This document shows positions 1 through 9,207 of a stretch of 64,000 nucleotides of DNA, piece after piece. The stretch spans positions 23,481 to 87,480 of the forward strand of contig CAYTPQ010000008.1 in NCBI GenBank assembly GCA_964439835.1. The letters are read 5' to 3'. Each line of letters opens with the position of its first letter. Position 1 is the stretch's first letter. The position numbers were made by a program, and so were the translations under genes. The notes beneath the pieces are model-generated. The model searched no databases, was not told the DNA's origin, and worked only from the letters and a program-made list of their open reading frames with translations. Source of the stretch: JAGNLM01 sp964439835. GTDB lineage: Bacteria; Pseudomonadota; Gammaproteobacteria; JAABTG01.

Positions 1-1038
1 TCCGCCTTTCTGCTGGTCGCCTGGTGGGTGCGCGGCGACCCGCGGCGGGTGTGGACGGTCCTCGGCCTGGCGCTCGCCGGGTTCCTGCTGCGCCGGGCGC
101 TCTACCTGCCCCGGCTTGAGCTCGGCTGGCTGGCCGCGGGGATGCGAACCGGCCTCGGGCTGCCCGAGATTGCAACGGCCACCTACTCGCTGATCGGCCT
201 GGCTGGCCTGCTGCTGGCCAGCCCGCGGTTCTGGCACTGGACTGGGACCCTCGCGCGCGGCGCCGCCCCGGTGGCGCTACGCGCCGGCTGGGCGTGCGCC
301 GGCCTGTTCCTGGTCCTCCTGGTCCTGGTGAGCCAGTCACGCGCGGTGTGGATCCTGGCGCTTGTCGCCCTGCCTCTCCTGGCGGGATGGCTGGTGCTGG
401 GCGCCGGCCCGCGACAGCAAGCGAGCCCGCGCGCGCTCACCCTGCTGACCGTGGTCCTGCTCGCCGGCCTGCTCCTGGCCTACTGGGACTCCATTGGGGC
501 GCGGTTTGCCGAGGACACCGGGGCTTTCCGCGCCGTGGTTTCGGGCGACTGGCAGGCCGTGCCGTACACCTCGGGCGGGCTCCGCGTGCACCTGTGGCGG
601 CTGGGGGCCGAGTGGTGGCTGCAGGCCCCCTGGCTCGGGCAAGGACCGGCGGCACTGCCGGCGCTGATCGGGACCACCGGCGTGCCGGAACTGTTGCCGC
701 TCGACGACGTCCACAACGTCGCCCTGGACCTGCTGGTGCGCCTGGGGCTGGTCGGTCTCACGGCCTACCTGGCGATGCTGGGCCTGGTGCTCGGGGGCTG
801 GTTTCGCGCCCAGCGCTCCGGCCGCGTGCCCCGGGACCTGTTCCTGGTCGTGCTGGCGGCCCTGGCCCTGGACGCCCTGGTGGGCCTGACCAACTGCCGT
901 ACCTTGAGCACCGACTGGAAGTTCTTCTGGCTGCTGCTCGCCGGCAGCGCGGCCAGCTTCGCACTCCACCGCCGGCCCGGGTCTGCCGCCCCGACCGCAC
1001 CGCCGGTCCCGCCCGCCGCCGCGCTCTCACCGCCGTAG
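1..1038 (+). CDS. waaL: O-antigen ligase (WaaL/Wzy family), 5' end outside window
   Basis: Polytopic inner-membrane protein whose family joins polymerised O-antigen to lipid A-core in the periplasm. The reading frame is open from base 1, so the N-terminus lies upstream of the window; a GTG at 28 is internal. The visible 345 codons show several Leu/Ala/Val-rich membrane spans, a conserved SQSRAVW segment, and a long periplasmic loop ending in DDVHNVALDLLVRLG, the family's His-containing region, followed by further spans. It converges on the heptosyltransferase gene, consistent with an LPS locus. O-antigen polymerase Wzy has the same topology and cannot be fully excluded from a partial sequence. 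Confidence 0.75.
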   Translation, partial: SAFLLVAWWVRGDPRRVWTVLGLALAGFLLRRALYLPRLELGWLAAGMRTGLGLPEIATATYSLIGLAGLLLASPRFWHWTGTLARGAAPVALRAGWACAGLFLVLLVLVSQSRAVWILALVALPLLAGWLVLGAGPRQQASPRALTLLTVVLLAGLLLAYWDSIGARFAEDTGAFRAVVSGDWQAVPYTSGGLRVHLWRLGAEWWLQAPWLGQGPAALPALIGTTGVPELLPLDDVHNVALDLLVRLGLVGLTAYLAMLGLVLGGWFRAQRSGRVPRDLFLVVLAALALDALVGLTNCRTLSTDWKFFWLLLAGSAASFALHRRPGSAAPTAPPVPPAAALSPP

Positions 1039-1045
1039 GGTGTGG

Positions 1046-2086
1046 TCAGGCCGCCCGGTCCAGCAGCACCCGGGCCGCCTCCAGCACACCCGCGACCGTG
1101 TGCCGGCCCATGCAGTCGAAGCGCCCGTGGCAAGTGGGGGTCCGCTTGCACGGGGAGCAGGGTAGCGGGTCGTAGAGCACGCTCGCGAGGGGCGTGCCCG
1201 GATCCAGGTAGGGGCGGGTGGCGCCGAAGATCGCGACCGTCGGTATGCCGTGCGCCAGACCCAGGTGGGTGAGGCCGGTGTCGACGCCGACCACCAGCCG
1301 GGCACCCGCGACCAGGGCCACGGACTCGTCGAGGGTCGTGCGCCCCGCCAGGGTGCGCGCCCGGCCGCCGCTCGCCGTCACGATGCGCTCGGCCGCCGCG
1401 CGGTCGGCGGGACCACCGAGGACCAGGGGGGTGAGCCCGGTCGTCGCCGCGAGGCGCTCCGCGAGACCGGCCCAGCGCGCCTCCACCCAGTGCTTTTGCG
1501 GCCGGGTCGTGAACGGGCAGAGGGCCGCGTACTCGCCGGCGACCCCCTCGCCGGCGAGCAAAGCGCGGGCCGAGGCGCGGGGCGCCTCGCCGACCGGGAC
1601 GTCCATCGGGAAGTCGCCGACCTCGAGCCCCAGATACCCCGCCAGCACCAGGTACTCCGCGCCGACCCGGCGGCTCACGGTCTTACGCCCCAGGGTCTCG
1701 GTCATCAGCCACTGGCCGCCCTCCCGCGAACCGAGGCCGACCCGCCGCGGCGCCCCGGTCAGCCGCGCCCAGACGGCGCTCTTCAGCAACCCCTGGGTGT
1801 CGAGCACCAGGTCGAAGCCTCGCCCGCGCAGCTCGCGAGCGAAGCGGCTGATGGCGCGCCGGAGCTCCCCGTAGCGCGCGCCGTTCCACAACCGGTGCCA
1901 CTCGTCCCGGGGCCAGACCAGGACCTCGTCCAGGCGCGGGTTGTGCCGCAGCAGCGGGGCCCCGGCCGGCTCCGTGAGCCAGGCCAGGTAGGCGCCCGGC
2001 CAGGTCCGGCGCAGCGCCGGGATGAGGGCCGAGGCCATGACGATGTCGCCGAGGGCGCTCAAGCGCACGATGAGGACGCGGCTCAC
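1046..2086 (-). CDS. waaC: Lipopolysaccharide heptosyltransferase (GT9 family, WaaC-like)
   Basis: A 346-residue GT9 glycosyltransferase that would add L-glycero-D-manno-heptose from ADP-heptose to the Kdo/inner core of LPS on the cytoplasmic membrane face. It begins with the typical MSRVLIVRLSALGDIV N-terminus. The nucleotide-sugar site is represented by GVDTGLTHLGLAHGIPTVAI. A Cys-rich tail (CSPCKRTPTC) is typical of heptosyltransferase I. Its start overlaps the msbA stop by 4 bp, so the two are translationally coupled. Assignment to heptosyltransferase I rather than II rests on the N-terminus and tail only. Confidence 0.85.
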   Translation of the reverse strand: MSRVLIVRLSALGDIVMASALIPALRRTWPGAYLAWLTEPAGAPLLRHNPRLDEVLVWPRDEWHRLWNGARYGELRRAISRFARELRGRGFDLVLDTQGLLKSAVWARLTGAPRRVGLGSREGGQWLMTETLGRKTVSRRVGAEYLVLAGYLGLEVGDFPMDVPVGEAPRASARALLAGEGVAGEYAALCPFTTRPQKHWVEARWAGLAERLAATTGLTPLVLGGPADRAAAERIVTASGGRARTLAGRTTLDESVALVAGARLVVGVDTGLTHLGLAHGIPTVAIFGATRPYLDPGTPLASVLYDPLPCSPCKRTPTCHGRFDCMGRHTVAGVLEAARVLLDRAA

Positions 2087-3855
2087 GGCGAGGGTGCTTC
2101 CGCGAACTGGACCCGGTACAGGTCGGCGTACAGACCACCCCGGGCGAGGAGCTCCCGGTGGGTGCCCTCCTCAACGACCTGCCCGCCGCGCAGGACGACG
2201 ATACGGTCGGCGTTCTCGATGGTCGACAGGCGGTGGGCGATAACCAGCGTGCTGCGGCCGCGGCGCAGGTTCTCCAGCGCCTCCTGCACGCGGCGCTCGG
2301 ACTCGGTGTCGAGGGCCGAGGTCGCCTCGTCCAGGACCAGGATCGGGGCATCCTTCAGCAGGGCCCGGGCGATGGCGATCCGCTGGCGCTGGCCCCCGGA
2401 GAGCCGCACGCCCCGGTCGCCGACCCGGGTCTGGAACCCCTCGGGCAGGGCCTGGATGAACTCCAGGGCGTTGGCCGCGCGCGCCGCCGCCCGGATGTCG
2501 TCCTCGCTCGCGCCCTGGCGCGCGCCGTAGGCGATGTTGGCGGCAACCGTGTCGTTGAAGAGGACGACGTCCTGCCCGACGTAGGCGATCTGCGCCCGCA
2601 GGTCGCGCAAGGGCAGATCGGCCACGTCTCGGCCGTCGATCAGGACCTGGCCGCTCTCCAGCTCGTAGAACCGGGGGATCAGATGCGCGACGGTGGTCTT
2701 GCCCCCGCCCGAGGGGCCGACCAGGGCCACGGTCTCGCCGGGGGCGACCACGAGCGACAGGTCGCGTACCGCCGGGTCGCGGCCGCGCTCGTAGCGGAAG
2801 GTCACGCCGCGCAGCTCGATCCGGCCGGAGGCCCGGGTGATCGCCCCGGTACCCTGGTCTGCCTCGACCGGCTCGTCGATCAGCTCGAAGATGCTCTCCG
2901 CCGCCGCCAGGCCCCGCTGCAGGGGCTCGCTGACCTGGGTCAAGCGCTTGATCGGGGAGAACAGCATGCCCATGGCACCCAGGAACGAGACGAACGCGCC
3001 CACGGTGAGGGTGCCCTCGACCGCCTGGCGCGAGGCGATGAAGACGATGACGGCGAGGCCGGTGGCGGTCGAGAGCTGCACCAGCGGGACGTTCAGGCTC
3101 GCGGCGGCGCGGGACTTGAAGGTGTATCGGCGGACCCAGTTGCTCGTGCGGCCGAAGCGCTCGGCCTCGTAGCGCTCGCCGCCAAAGACCTTGACGATCC
3201 GGTGGCCCTCGGTCGCCTCCTCGAGGACGTGGGTCATCTCCCCGTAGGTGCGCTGGAGCGAGCGGCTGATCTGCCGCAGGCGCTGGCTCACCGCGCGTAC
3301 GATGAGCACCACCAGCGGGGCCACCACCAGCCCGATCAGGGTCAGGCGCCAGCTGAGGTACAGCATCCAGCCGAGCAGACCGGCGACCGTCAGGGTGTCG
3401 CGCACGATCACGTCCAGGACCTTGGTCGCGGCCTGGGTGACCTGGTTCACGTCGTAGGTCACCTTGGAGATCACCACGCCCGCGGAGTTCTGGTCGAAGA
3501 AGCGCGCCGGAAAGTGCAACAGACGGTCGAACATCTGCGCCCGCAGGTCGTAGACGACCTTGCCGCCGACCCAGGCGATCGCCACCTCGGCCACATACTC
3601 GCCGAGCCCCCGGACCACGAACAGACCCATGAGCGCGAGCGGCATCCACACGACGCCGGCGGGGTCGCGCTCGACGAAGTTCTGGTCGAGCAGGGGCTTG
3701 ATCAGCGCGGGGATGGCCGGCTGGCTGGCCGCCACGACGACCATGCCGACCAGCGAGGCCCCGAACTGCCGCCAGTACGGGCGCACATAGCCGAGCAGCC
3801 GCACGTACAGGCGGTAGCTGTGGACGGCGTCGGAGCCTGCTGTCGGTATGCGCAC
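2083..3855 (-). CDS. msbA: Lipid A export ABC transporter MsbA
   Basis: A 590-residue half-transporter that flips lipid A-core across the inner membrane. The N-terminal roughly 330 residues form the six-helix exporter domain. The nucleotide-binding domain follows, with Walker A GPSGGGKTT (about residues 380-388), signature LSGGQRQRIAIARALL and Walker B ILVLDEATSALD, then the switch segment IAHRLSTI. The start is GTG at 3855. Length matches the family (about 580). It is the first gene of a two-gene unit with the heptosyltransferase and lies next to a palindromic element upstream. Confidence 0.92.
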   Translation of the reverse strand: MRIPTAGSDAVHSYRLYVRLLGYVRPYWRQFGASLVGMVVVAASQPAIPALIKPLLDQNFVERDPAGVVWMPLALMGLFVVRGLGEYVAEVAIAWVGGKVVYDLRAQMFDRLLHFPARFFDQNSAGVVISKVTYDVNQVTQAATKVLDVIVRDTLTVAGLLGWMLYLSWRLTLIGLVVAPLVVLIVRAVSQRLRQISRSLQRTYGEMTHVLEEATEGHRIVKVFGGERYEAERFGRTSNWVRRYTFKSRAAASLNVPLVQLSTATGLAVIVFIASRQAVEGTLTVGAFVSFLGAMGMLFSPIKRLTQVSEPLQRGLAAAESIFELIDEPVEADQGTGAITRASGRIELRGVTFRYERGRDPAVRDLSLVVAPGETVALVGPSGGGKTTVAHLIPRFYELESGQVLIDGRDVADLPLRDLRAQIAYVGQDVVLFNDTVAANIAYGARQGASEDDIRAAARAANALEFIQALPEGFQTRVGDRGVRLSGGQRQRIAIARALLKDAPILVLDEATSALDTESERRVQEALENLRRGRSTLVIAHRLSTIENADRIVVLRGGQVVEEGTHRELLARGGLYADLYRVQFAEAPSP

Positions 3856-3870
3856 CCCTGCGACCGCGGC

Positions 3871-3976
3871 AGGTCCCCGGCGCGGTTTCGCGGGACACGC
3901 CGCAAGTACGTCCCTGTAGGCTCGTCTGCCACCGTCCCTGGCGGCAGACGGTCCCGCGAAACCGCGCCGGGGACCT
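3871..3976. repeat. Palindromic repetitive element, copy 1
   Basis: Two perfect 26-bp inverted arms (3871-3896 and 3951-3976) enclose a 54-nt centre that holds a smaller inverted repeat (GTCTGCC at 3924-3930 with GGCAGAC at 3943-3949). The central 70 bp recur with few changes at 40970-41040. It lies in the 216-bp gap between msbA and the next minus-strand gene. It looks like a REP/BIME-type mobile palindrome; terminator or mRNA-stability activity is inference. Confidence 0.75.
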
Positions 3977-4071
3977 GCTGGAAGGTCAGCGCACAGATTC
4001 TTTCACAGGCTCAGGAACGTGTCTGCGCCTTGGCGGTCCGCGGCCTCTCAGGAAAAGCCTCCGCAACGCGA

Positions 4072-5157
4072 TCAGGACTCGACCACGTCTCGGTAGACCC
4101 GTAGATTTCCGGCGACCATGGCGGGCACGGAGAACTCCCGCTCGGCGATCCGCCGGCCCTCGGCCCCCATCACTCGGGCGCCGTCGGGGTCGTCGAGGAT
4201 ACTGCGGACCGCCCGCTCCAGGGCAAGCGCGTCGCCCGCCGGAACCAGGCGGCCGTTGACGCCGTCGCGCACGATCTCGGGGATACCGCCAATCGCTGAG
4301 CCCACTACCGGCACGCCGCAGGCGGCGCTCTGCAGGAGCGACACGCCGAGCCCCTCCTCGAAGGCGGGGTGGACGACGAGGTCGAGGGCCGGCAGGACTC
4401 GAGGGAGGTCGTCGCGAAAACCCGGCAGCCGGACCCGGTCTGCCCAGCCCCGGCGGTCGACGTCCGCGGCCACGCGCTCCCAGTGGCGCCCGGTCCCGAG
4501 CAACAGGACTCGCAGGTCCGGGTAGGCCGGCAGCAGCCCCTCGAAGGCCTGCAGTAGCACCGCGTGACCCTTCTTCGGGATGAACTGACCGATCATCGCC
4601 AGCACCCGGGCCTCGGGCGGAAAGCCGAAGGCCTCGCGCAGCCAGCGACGGTCGCCCCCGGGGCGGAAGGCCTCGGTGTCGACGGCGCTCAGAACGGTGA
4701 CCACCCGCTCGGGCGGGAGGCCGCCCCGCAGCAGAACCCGGCGGATCCCTTCGGAGATGGCGATCACCGCACGGTAGAGGCGGTACTTATAACGGGCCAT
4801 CCAAGCCGGCTCCGGGCTGACGACTCGGCGGCTGACCAGCGCGGGCACCCCCGCCCGGCGCGCCGCGAACCCGCCCCACCAGTCGGCGCCGCGCCGGCTG
4901 TGGACGTGGACCAGGGCCGGGTGGGTGGTCCGAATCAGCCGGGTCAACCGCCCGACCATCCCCGGGTCGAGCTCGCCGCCTATGGGCACCTCGTGCACCT
5001 CGGCCACCTCCCGGGCCGCCCGCGCGATGCCGCTCCCGGGGGGGCAGGCCAGGACCTGGCGCTCGCCGGTGACCTCGCGCAGGCCGCGGACCAGGTAAAG
5101 CACCTGCTGCGGCCCACCGTAGAGGTGCCGGCCGCACTCCAGGTGCAGGACCCTCAT
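4072..5157 (-). CDS. GT4 family glycosyltransferase
   Basis: A 361-residue retaining glycosyltransferase of the GT-B fold, probably building LPS core, O-antigen or another surface glycan in the cytoplasm. The N-terminal acceptor domain starts MRVLHLECGRHLYGGPQQVL. The C-terminal domain has the GT4 donor-binding pattern: FIPKKGH, then PAFEEGLGVSLLQSAACGVPVV with its EX7E glutamates, then GGIPEIVRDGVNGRLV. The start is ATG at 5157. It is followed upstream by a second GT4 gene in the same direction, 61 bp away. Donor and acceptor sugars cannot be read from sequence. Confidence 0.85.
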   Translation of the reverse strand: MRVLHLECGRHLYGGPQQVLYLVRGLREVTGERQVLACPPGSGIARAAREVAEVHEVPIGGELDPGMVGRLTRLIRTTHPALVHVHSRRGADWWGGFAARRAGVPALVSRRVVSPEPAWMARYKYRLYRAVIAISEGIRRVLLRGGLPPERVVTVLSAVDTEAFRPGGDRRWLREAFGFPPEARVLAMIGQFIPKKGHAVLLQAFEGLLPAYPDLRVLLLGTGRHWERVAADVDRRGWADRVRLPGFRDDLPRVLPALDLVVHPAFEEGLGVSLLQSAACGVPVVGSAIGGIPEIVRDGVNGRLVPAGDALALERAVRSILDDPDGARVMGAEGRRIAEREFSVPAMVAGNLRVYRDVVES

Positions 5158-5218
5158 CCCCGTTCCCCCGGGCGGCGGCGCGGCCCAGTGGCGCCCGCGG
5201 ATGACCGCACGAGGTCGG

Positions 5219-6307
5219 TCACGCGCCTACCCGCTGGCGGTGCAGGTCGCGGTAGAGCTCGCGGTAGGCCGCCACCACCGCCGCCTCGCCGTGGTCTCGG
5301 GTGACGCACTCGGCGCCCGCCTGCCCCAGGCGGGCCCGGTCCGCCGGCGCAGAGAGGAAGAGGTCCCGGATCGCACCCGCGAGGGCAGGGGCGTCCCCGA
5401 CGGGGGTGAGCAGCCCGTTCACGCCCGGCTCGACGAGCTCCGTGGCCCCCGCGGTCGCGGTGCTGACCACGGGGAGGCCGTAGGCCCAGGCCTCCAGGAT
5501 CACGTTGCCGAGGGTCTCGTACCGGGAGGGCACCACCAGCGCGTCCGCCAGGCCGTACCAGTCACCGGGGTCGTCCAGCCAGCCGAGCCAGTGCACGCGC
5601 CCGCCCAGGCCGAGGGAGCCTGCCTGGGCCATGAGTGCCGGGCCCAGCTCACCGTCCCCGGCCACGGCCAGGTGGAGGGGCCGTCTGGCGAGGTCACCCG
5701 GCAGGAGCGCGAGGGCCGACAGCAGGTCCTCGAAGCCCTTGCCGGGGACGAGCCGCCCGAGGGCGAACAGGACCCAGGCGTCGTCCGGGATCCCCCAACG
5801 GCGGCGCTCCGCCGCCGCTTCGTCGGGGCCGACCGGACGTGCCGGCGGGACGAAGTTGCCGATACGGAAGACGCGCCTCGCCGGCAGGCCCGAGCGCACC
5901 AGGTGATCGCACACCCCTTGCGTGTTTCCGACCCAGGCGTGGGCGTGCTCGTAGTAGCCGCGCACCTTGTAGAACCCCCCCAGGCGCGCCACGTGGACGG
6001 ACGGTCCGTTGGGGGAAAGCCGGGTCAACCGGGTGGCCCGGCCCATGAAGGTCTGAACGATGGCGGGCCTCTCGCGGGCCGCGAGAGACCGCAGGCGCCA
6101 GCCGGTGTAGACGTCCCACCCGTTGGCGAAGGGCAGCCGCACCTGAGGCACGTCGTCCCCCAGGACCCTGCTCACCGGAGAACCCGCCCGGGTCACCGCG
6201 AGCACGGGGTCGCCGGTGGCGTGCAACGCCTGGGCGAGCCGGCAGAAGAACCGGTCGGCGCCTCCGAAGTCCCGGCTGCCGATGACCTGCCAGGAGCCGG
6301 GGCTCAC
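5219..6307 (-). CDS. GT4 family glycosyltransferase
   Basis: A 362-residue GT-B glycosyltransferase distinct from its neighbour. It begins MSPGSWQVIGSRDFGGADRFF, with the gly-rich acceptor loop, and carries RLVPGKGFEDLLSAL and PSRYETLGNVILEAWAYGLPVV, with the EX7E pair of GT4 enzymes, followed by GATELVEPGVNGLL. The GTG start at 6307 overlaps the stop of the polysaccharide deacetylase by 4 bp (GTGA), so the two are coupled. The role is inferred to be cell-surface polysaccharide or LPS outer-core assembly. Confidence 0.85.
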   Translation of the reverse strand: MSPGSWQVIGSRDFGGADRFFCRLAQALHATGDPVLAVTRAGSPVSRVLGDDVPQVRLPFANGWDVYTGWRLRSLAARERPAIVQTFMGRATRLTRLSPNGPSVHVARLGGFYKVRGYYEHAHAWVGNTQGVCDHLVRSGLPARRVFRIGNFVPPARPVGPDEAAAERRRWGIPDDAWVLFALGRLVPGKGFEDLLSALALLPGDLARRPLHLAVAGDGELGPALMAQAGSLGLGGRVHWLGWLDDPGDWYGLADALVVPSRYETLGNVILEAWAYGLPVVSTATAGATELVEPGVNGLLTPVGDAPALAGAIRDLFLSAPADRARLGQAGAECVTRDHGEAAVVAAYRELYRDLHRQRVGA

Positions 6308-7059
6308 CGGGGCCGCGGCCTCCTCTTCTGGGCGTGCTTGAACTGGAGCTTCCAGGCGTAGCCGATCAGGTTGTCGCCGAAAGAGACCGCCTTGCGCGGG
6401 ATCTCGAAGGGGTTGACGGCGGTGTTCGCCGCGCCGCGCACGGTCGTGAGCGCGCTCCGATAGCCCACACTGCGGACCTGGTCCCGCACCCGCTCGTCGT
6501 AGTCACCCTTCGGATAGCAGAAGTGGTCCACGGGCGCCCCCAGCAGGTCTTCCAGGAAGGCCTTGCTGTCCGCCAGCTCCCGCCTCACGGCGTCGGGGTC
6601 GAGCTGGGTGAGGCGCGGGTGGGTCACGGTGTGCGAGCCGACCTGCACCCCGGCGTCGTGCACCGCGCGCAGGGTCTCGGCTGACATCACCCGCGGCACC
6701 GGCCGGTAGGTCACGAAGTCCGCGCTGCGGCCCAACAGGCCGGTCACCGGAAAGACCGTCGCCGGGTAACCGTGCTCGCGGAGGATGGGAAGGGCGTGGG
6801 CGTGGAAGTCCCGGGTGCCGTCGTCGAAGGTCAGGACCACCGCCCGCCGCGGTAGCGCCGCCCCCTGGAACAGCCCCGCCAGCGCCTCGTCCAGGCGGAT
6901 CACCCGGTACCCCATGCGCGCCAGGAACCGCATCTGGGAGCGGAACCGCCGGGTGTCGCAGAAACAGGCCTTGTGGCTGGCGGGACGGCGGAAGTCCCCG
7001 ACCTGGTGATACATCAGGATGTTCAGCGCCGGGCGGGGCGGCGGGGAGGTCGTCGTCAT
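6304..7059 (-). CDS. Polysaccharide deacetylase (NodB homology domain, CE4)
   Basis: About 251 residues counted from the ATG at 7059, which begins MTTTSPPPRPALNILMYHQV. This start was preferred over an in-frame start at 7191 that adds 44 Arg/Gly-rich residues of low plausibility and overlaps the acyltransferase stop. CE4 signatures are visible: VVLTFDDGTRDF (metal-binding Asp-Asp) and SHTVTHPRLTQLD (HxxxH), then YPKGDYDERV. Family members remove N-acetyl groups from hexosamines in surface glycans. The position between an LpxL-type gene and two glycosyltransferases suggests an envelope glycan substrate. Confidence 0.85.
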   Translation of the reverse strand: MTTTSPPPRPALNILMYHQVGDFRRPASHKACFCDTRRFRSQMRFLARMGYRVIRLDEALAGLFQGAALPRRAVVLTFDDGTRDFHAHALPILREHGYPATVFPVTGLLGRSADFVTYRPVPRVMSAETLRAVHDAGVQVGSHTVTHPRLTQLDPDAVRRELADSKAFLEDLLGAPVDHFCYPKGDYDERVRDQVRSVGYRSALTTVRGAANTAVNPFEIPRKAVSFGDNLIGYAWKLQFKHAQKRRPRPR

Positions 7060-7187
7060 CGCTGGGCCGGCCAGGCGTCGAGAAGCAGGGGTCGACCTCA
7101 GGGGCCGGTACGCGACTTTACCACTTCCCCCCCGGGCGCCAACCCCGCGCCAGCCCTCGGCACCGGCCCGGGCCCTCCGGGCACCGG

Positions 7188-8099
7188 TCAATACCAGCGC
7201 GGCTCGCCGGGAGGGCGGGTCTTGAATCGCCGGTGGGTCCAGAGGTACTGCTCGGGGTGGGCCCTCACCCGATCCTCGATGATGCGGTTGACCCGAGCGG
7301 CGTCGGCCACTGCGTCGCCGCTGGGAAACCCCTCCAGCGCCGGCTCCAGGGTCACCAGGTAACCCTGCCCGGACGGCAACCGGTGCTGAAAGAAGGGGAC
7401 CACCGCGGCCCCGCTGATCCCGGCGAGCCGGGCAGTGGCCGTGATGGTCGCCGCGGGAACGCCGAAGAAGGGCACGAACACACTGTGCTCCCGGCCGTAG
7501 TCCTGATCCGGGGCGTACCAGACGGGCTGGTTCTGGCGCAGCGCCCGCAGGGTGGCGCGGACGTCACGCCGGTCGATCGCCTGCTCCACGTGTCGCTCGC
7601 GGCTGCGAAGCATGACCCAGTCCGAGACCGGATTCCGGCTCGGCCGGTACATCGGCCGAAATGCCCGGTGGAGTCGCAGCAGGCGCGCGCCGAGCTCCAG
7701 CATCGTGAAGTGTGCGCTGAGCAGGATCACCCCCCGCCCCGCGGCGAGCGCCCGGTCCAGGTGCTCGAGGCCCTCCACCCTGCCGAGGGCCGCGACCCGG
7801 TGGTCGCAGGCCCACCAGGCCAGCGCGACCTCGAATAATGCCGTGCCGACCGAGGCGAAGTGGGCGCGCAGCAGTCGATCGCGCGCGTCCGGCGCCTGCT
7901 CGGGGAAACACAGGGCGAGGTTGCGCTCAGCGATCCGGCGCCGACGGCCCAGGACATGGAACAGGAGGCGGCCGACGACGCGCCCGAGGGCGAGCTGCCA
8001 GGGGTAGGGCAGGAGTACCGCCAGTCGGAGCAGTCCGAAGGCGGCCCAGGTGCCCCAGTACCGTGGTCCCAACCAGGAGGCTCGGAAACCGCCGGTCAC
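7188..8099 (-). CDS. lpxL: Lipid A lauroyl/myristoyl-type acyltransferase (LpxL/HtrB family)
   Basis: A 303-residue membrane-anchored acyltransferase that adds a secondary acyl chain to Kdo-lipid A. A hydrophobic anchor spans about residues 16-50. The catalytic HX4(D/E) motif is seen as H130-F-T-M-L-E135. RPMYRPSRNPVSDW and the later VWYAPDQDYG segment are typical of LpxL/LpxM. Length is normal for the family (about 305). LpxL versus LpxM cannot be separated by eye. Confidence 0.87.
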   Translation of the reverse strand: MTGGFRASWLGPRYWGTWAAFGLLRLAVLLPYPWQLALGRVVGRLLFHVLGRRRRIAERNLALCFPEQAPDARDRLLRAHFASVGTALFEVALAWWACDHRVAALGRVEGLEHLDRALAAGRGVILLSAHFTMLELGARLLRLHRAFRPMYRPSRNPVSDWVMLRSRERHVEQAIDRRDVRATLRALRQNQPVWYAPDQDYGREHSVFVPFFGVPAATITATARLAGISGAAVVPFFQHRLPSGQGYLVTLEPALEGFPSGDAVADAARVNRIIEDRVRAHPEQYLWTHRRFKTRPPGEPRWY

Positions 8100-8157
8100 T
8101 GTGCCCGACCCCGCTCGGGTCTCCGGCCGGGGTTGCGGGCCGCCGGCGCCCGCGTCC

Positions 8158-9114
8158 TCAGGCGGGAGGGCCCGCGCTGGGGTTGACCTCCTCCATCACC
8201 CGGGCCAGCTGCTCCTCCCAGGGGCTGAGCACCAGGTGGAAGGTCGAGCCTGCCTTGCGGCAGTCCAGGACGGAGTAGGTCGGCCGGGCGGCCCGCGTCG
8301 GGAAGTCCACGGTCGGGATGGGCACCAGCTTGGCCGCCCGCGCCGGACCCTCCGCGTGCTGCAGGATGGCCCGGGCGAAACCGAACCAGCTGGTGGCACC
8401 ACCGGCCGTCAGGTGATAGACCCCAGCCCGCTCTTCGAGCCAGCCACGGCCGAGCTGAGCCGCCTGGGATAAGACCTGGGCGGTGGCTTCGGCCACCTGC
8501 CGGGCCCAGGTGGGGGCTCCGGTCTGGTCGTCCACCACCCGCAGCTCGCCCTGACGGGCCGCGATGCGCAGGATGGTCAACAGGAAATTGTTGCCCCGGC
8601 TCCCGTAGAGCCAGCTGGTGCGCAGGACCAGGTGAGCTACCCCAGAGGCCTGGATCGCGAGCTCGCCGTCGAGCTTGGTCTGACCGTAGACGTTGATCGG
8701 TGACGGGGGGTAATGCTCGTTGTAAGGGCGGCTGGCCTGGCCGTCGAAGACGTAGTCCGTGGAGTAGTGGACCATGAACGCGCCACAGCGGCGCGACTCT
8801 TCGGCCAGGACCGCAGGTGCCACGGCATTGATGGCCCGGGCCAGGGGGGCCTCGTCCTCGGCGTTGTCCACCCGGGTGTACGCGGCCGGGTTGACGACGA
8901 AGTCCGGGGCGACGCGGCGGACGAATGCCCGGGTGGCCTCCGCGTCCGCCAAGTCAAGGACCTCGGCGCCGCGCAGCGCCTGGTCCGGCCCGGCGGTGCA
9001 GATCAGGTCCCCTAGCGGCATCAGCGCACGCCGGAGCTCCCAACCGAGCTGCCCGGAGACGCCGGTGAGCAGGATCCGCGGACGCGCAGCGGGGCTGTCG
9101 GCGGTGACGGCCAT
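8158..9114 (-). CDS. rfbD: dTDP-4-dehydrorhamnose reductase (RmlD)
   Basis: A 318-residue short-chain dehydrogenase fold enzyme that makes dTDP-L-rhamnose, the last step of the rhamnose precursor route for O-antigen. It shows the Rossmann motif GVSGQLGWEL, the SDR segment YSTDYVFDG and the catalytic YxxxK in YGQTKLDGE. The ATG at 9114 (MAVTADS) is preferred because the in-frame extension to 9174 has no family counterpart. rfbA, rfbB and rfbC are not in the window, so the rest of the pathway must be encoded elsewhere. Confidence 0.87.
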   Translation of the reverse strand: MAVTADSPAARPRILLTGVSGQLGWELRRALMPLGDLICTAGPDQALRGAEVLDLADAEATRAFVRRVAPDFVVNPAAYTRVDNAEDEAPLARAINAVAPAVLAEESRRCGAFMVHYSTDYVFDGQASRPYNEHYPPSPINVYGQTKLDGELAIQASGVAHLVLRTSWLYGSRGNNFLLTILRIAARQGELRVVDDQTGAPTWARQVAEATAQVLSQAAQLGRGWLEERAGVYHLTAGGATSWFGFARAILQHAEGPARAAKLVPIPTVDFPTRAARPTYSVLDCRKAGSTFHLVLSPWEEQLARVMEEVNPSAGPPA

Positions 9115-9207
9115 GGGGGCTGCCTCGCAAGCGCCGGCCTTCGGTGACCGGCTGGGCTGAGGATTATCGCCCACGGCGAAGCGGGCGGGGAAGGCGCCGC
9201 CGGAACC

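Noticed and set aside
1250..4104. Long plus-strand open frames opposite waaC and msbA
   Set aside because: They are antisense to strongly recognisable genes and lack any family motif; long antisense frames are common at this GC content.
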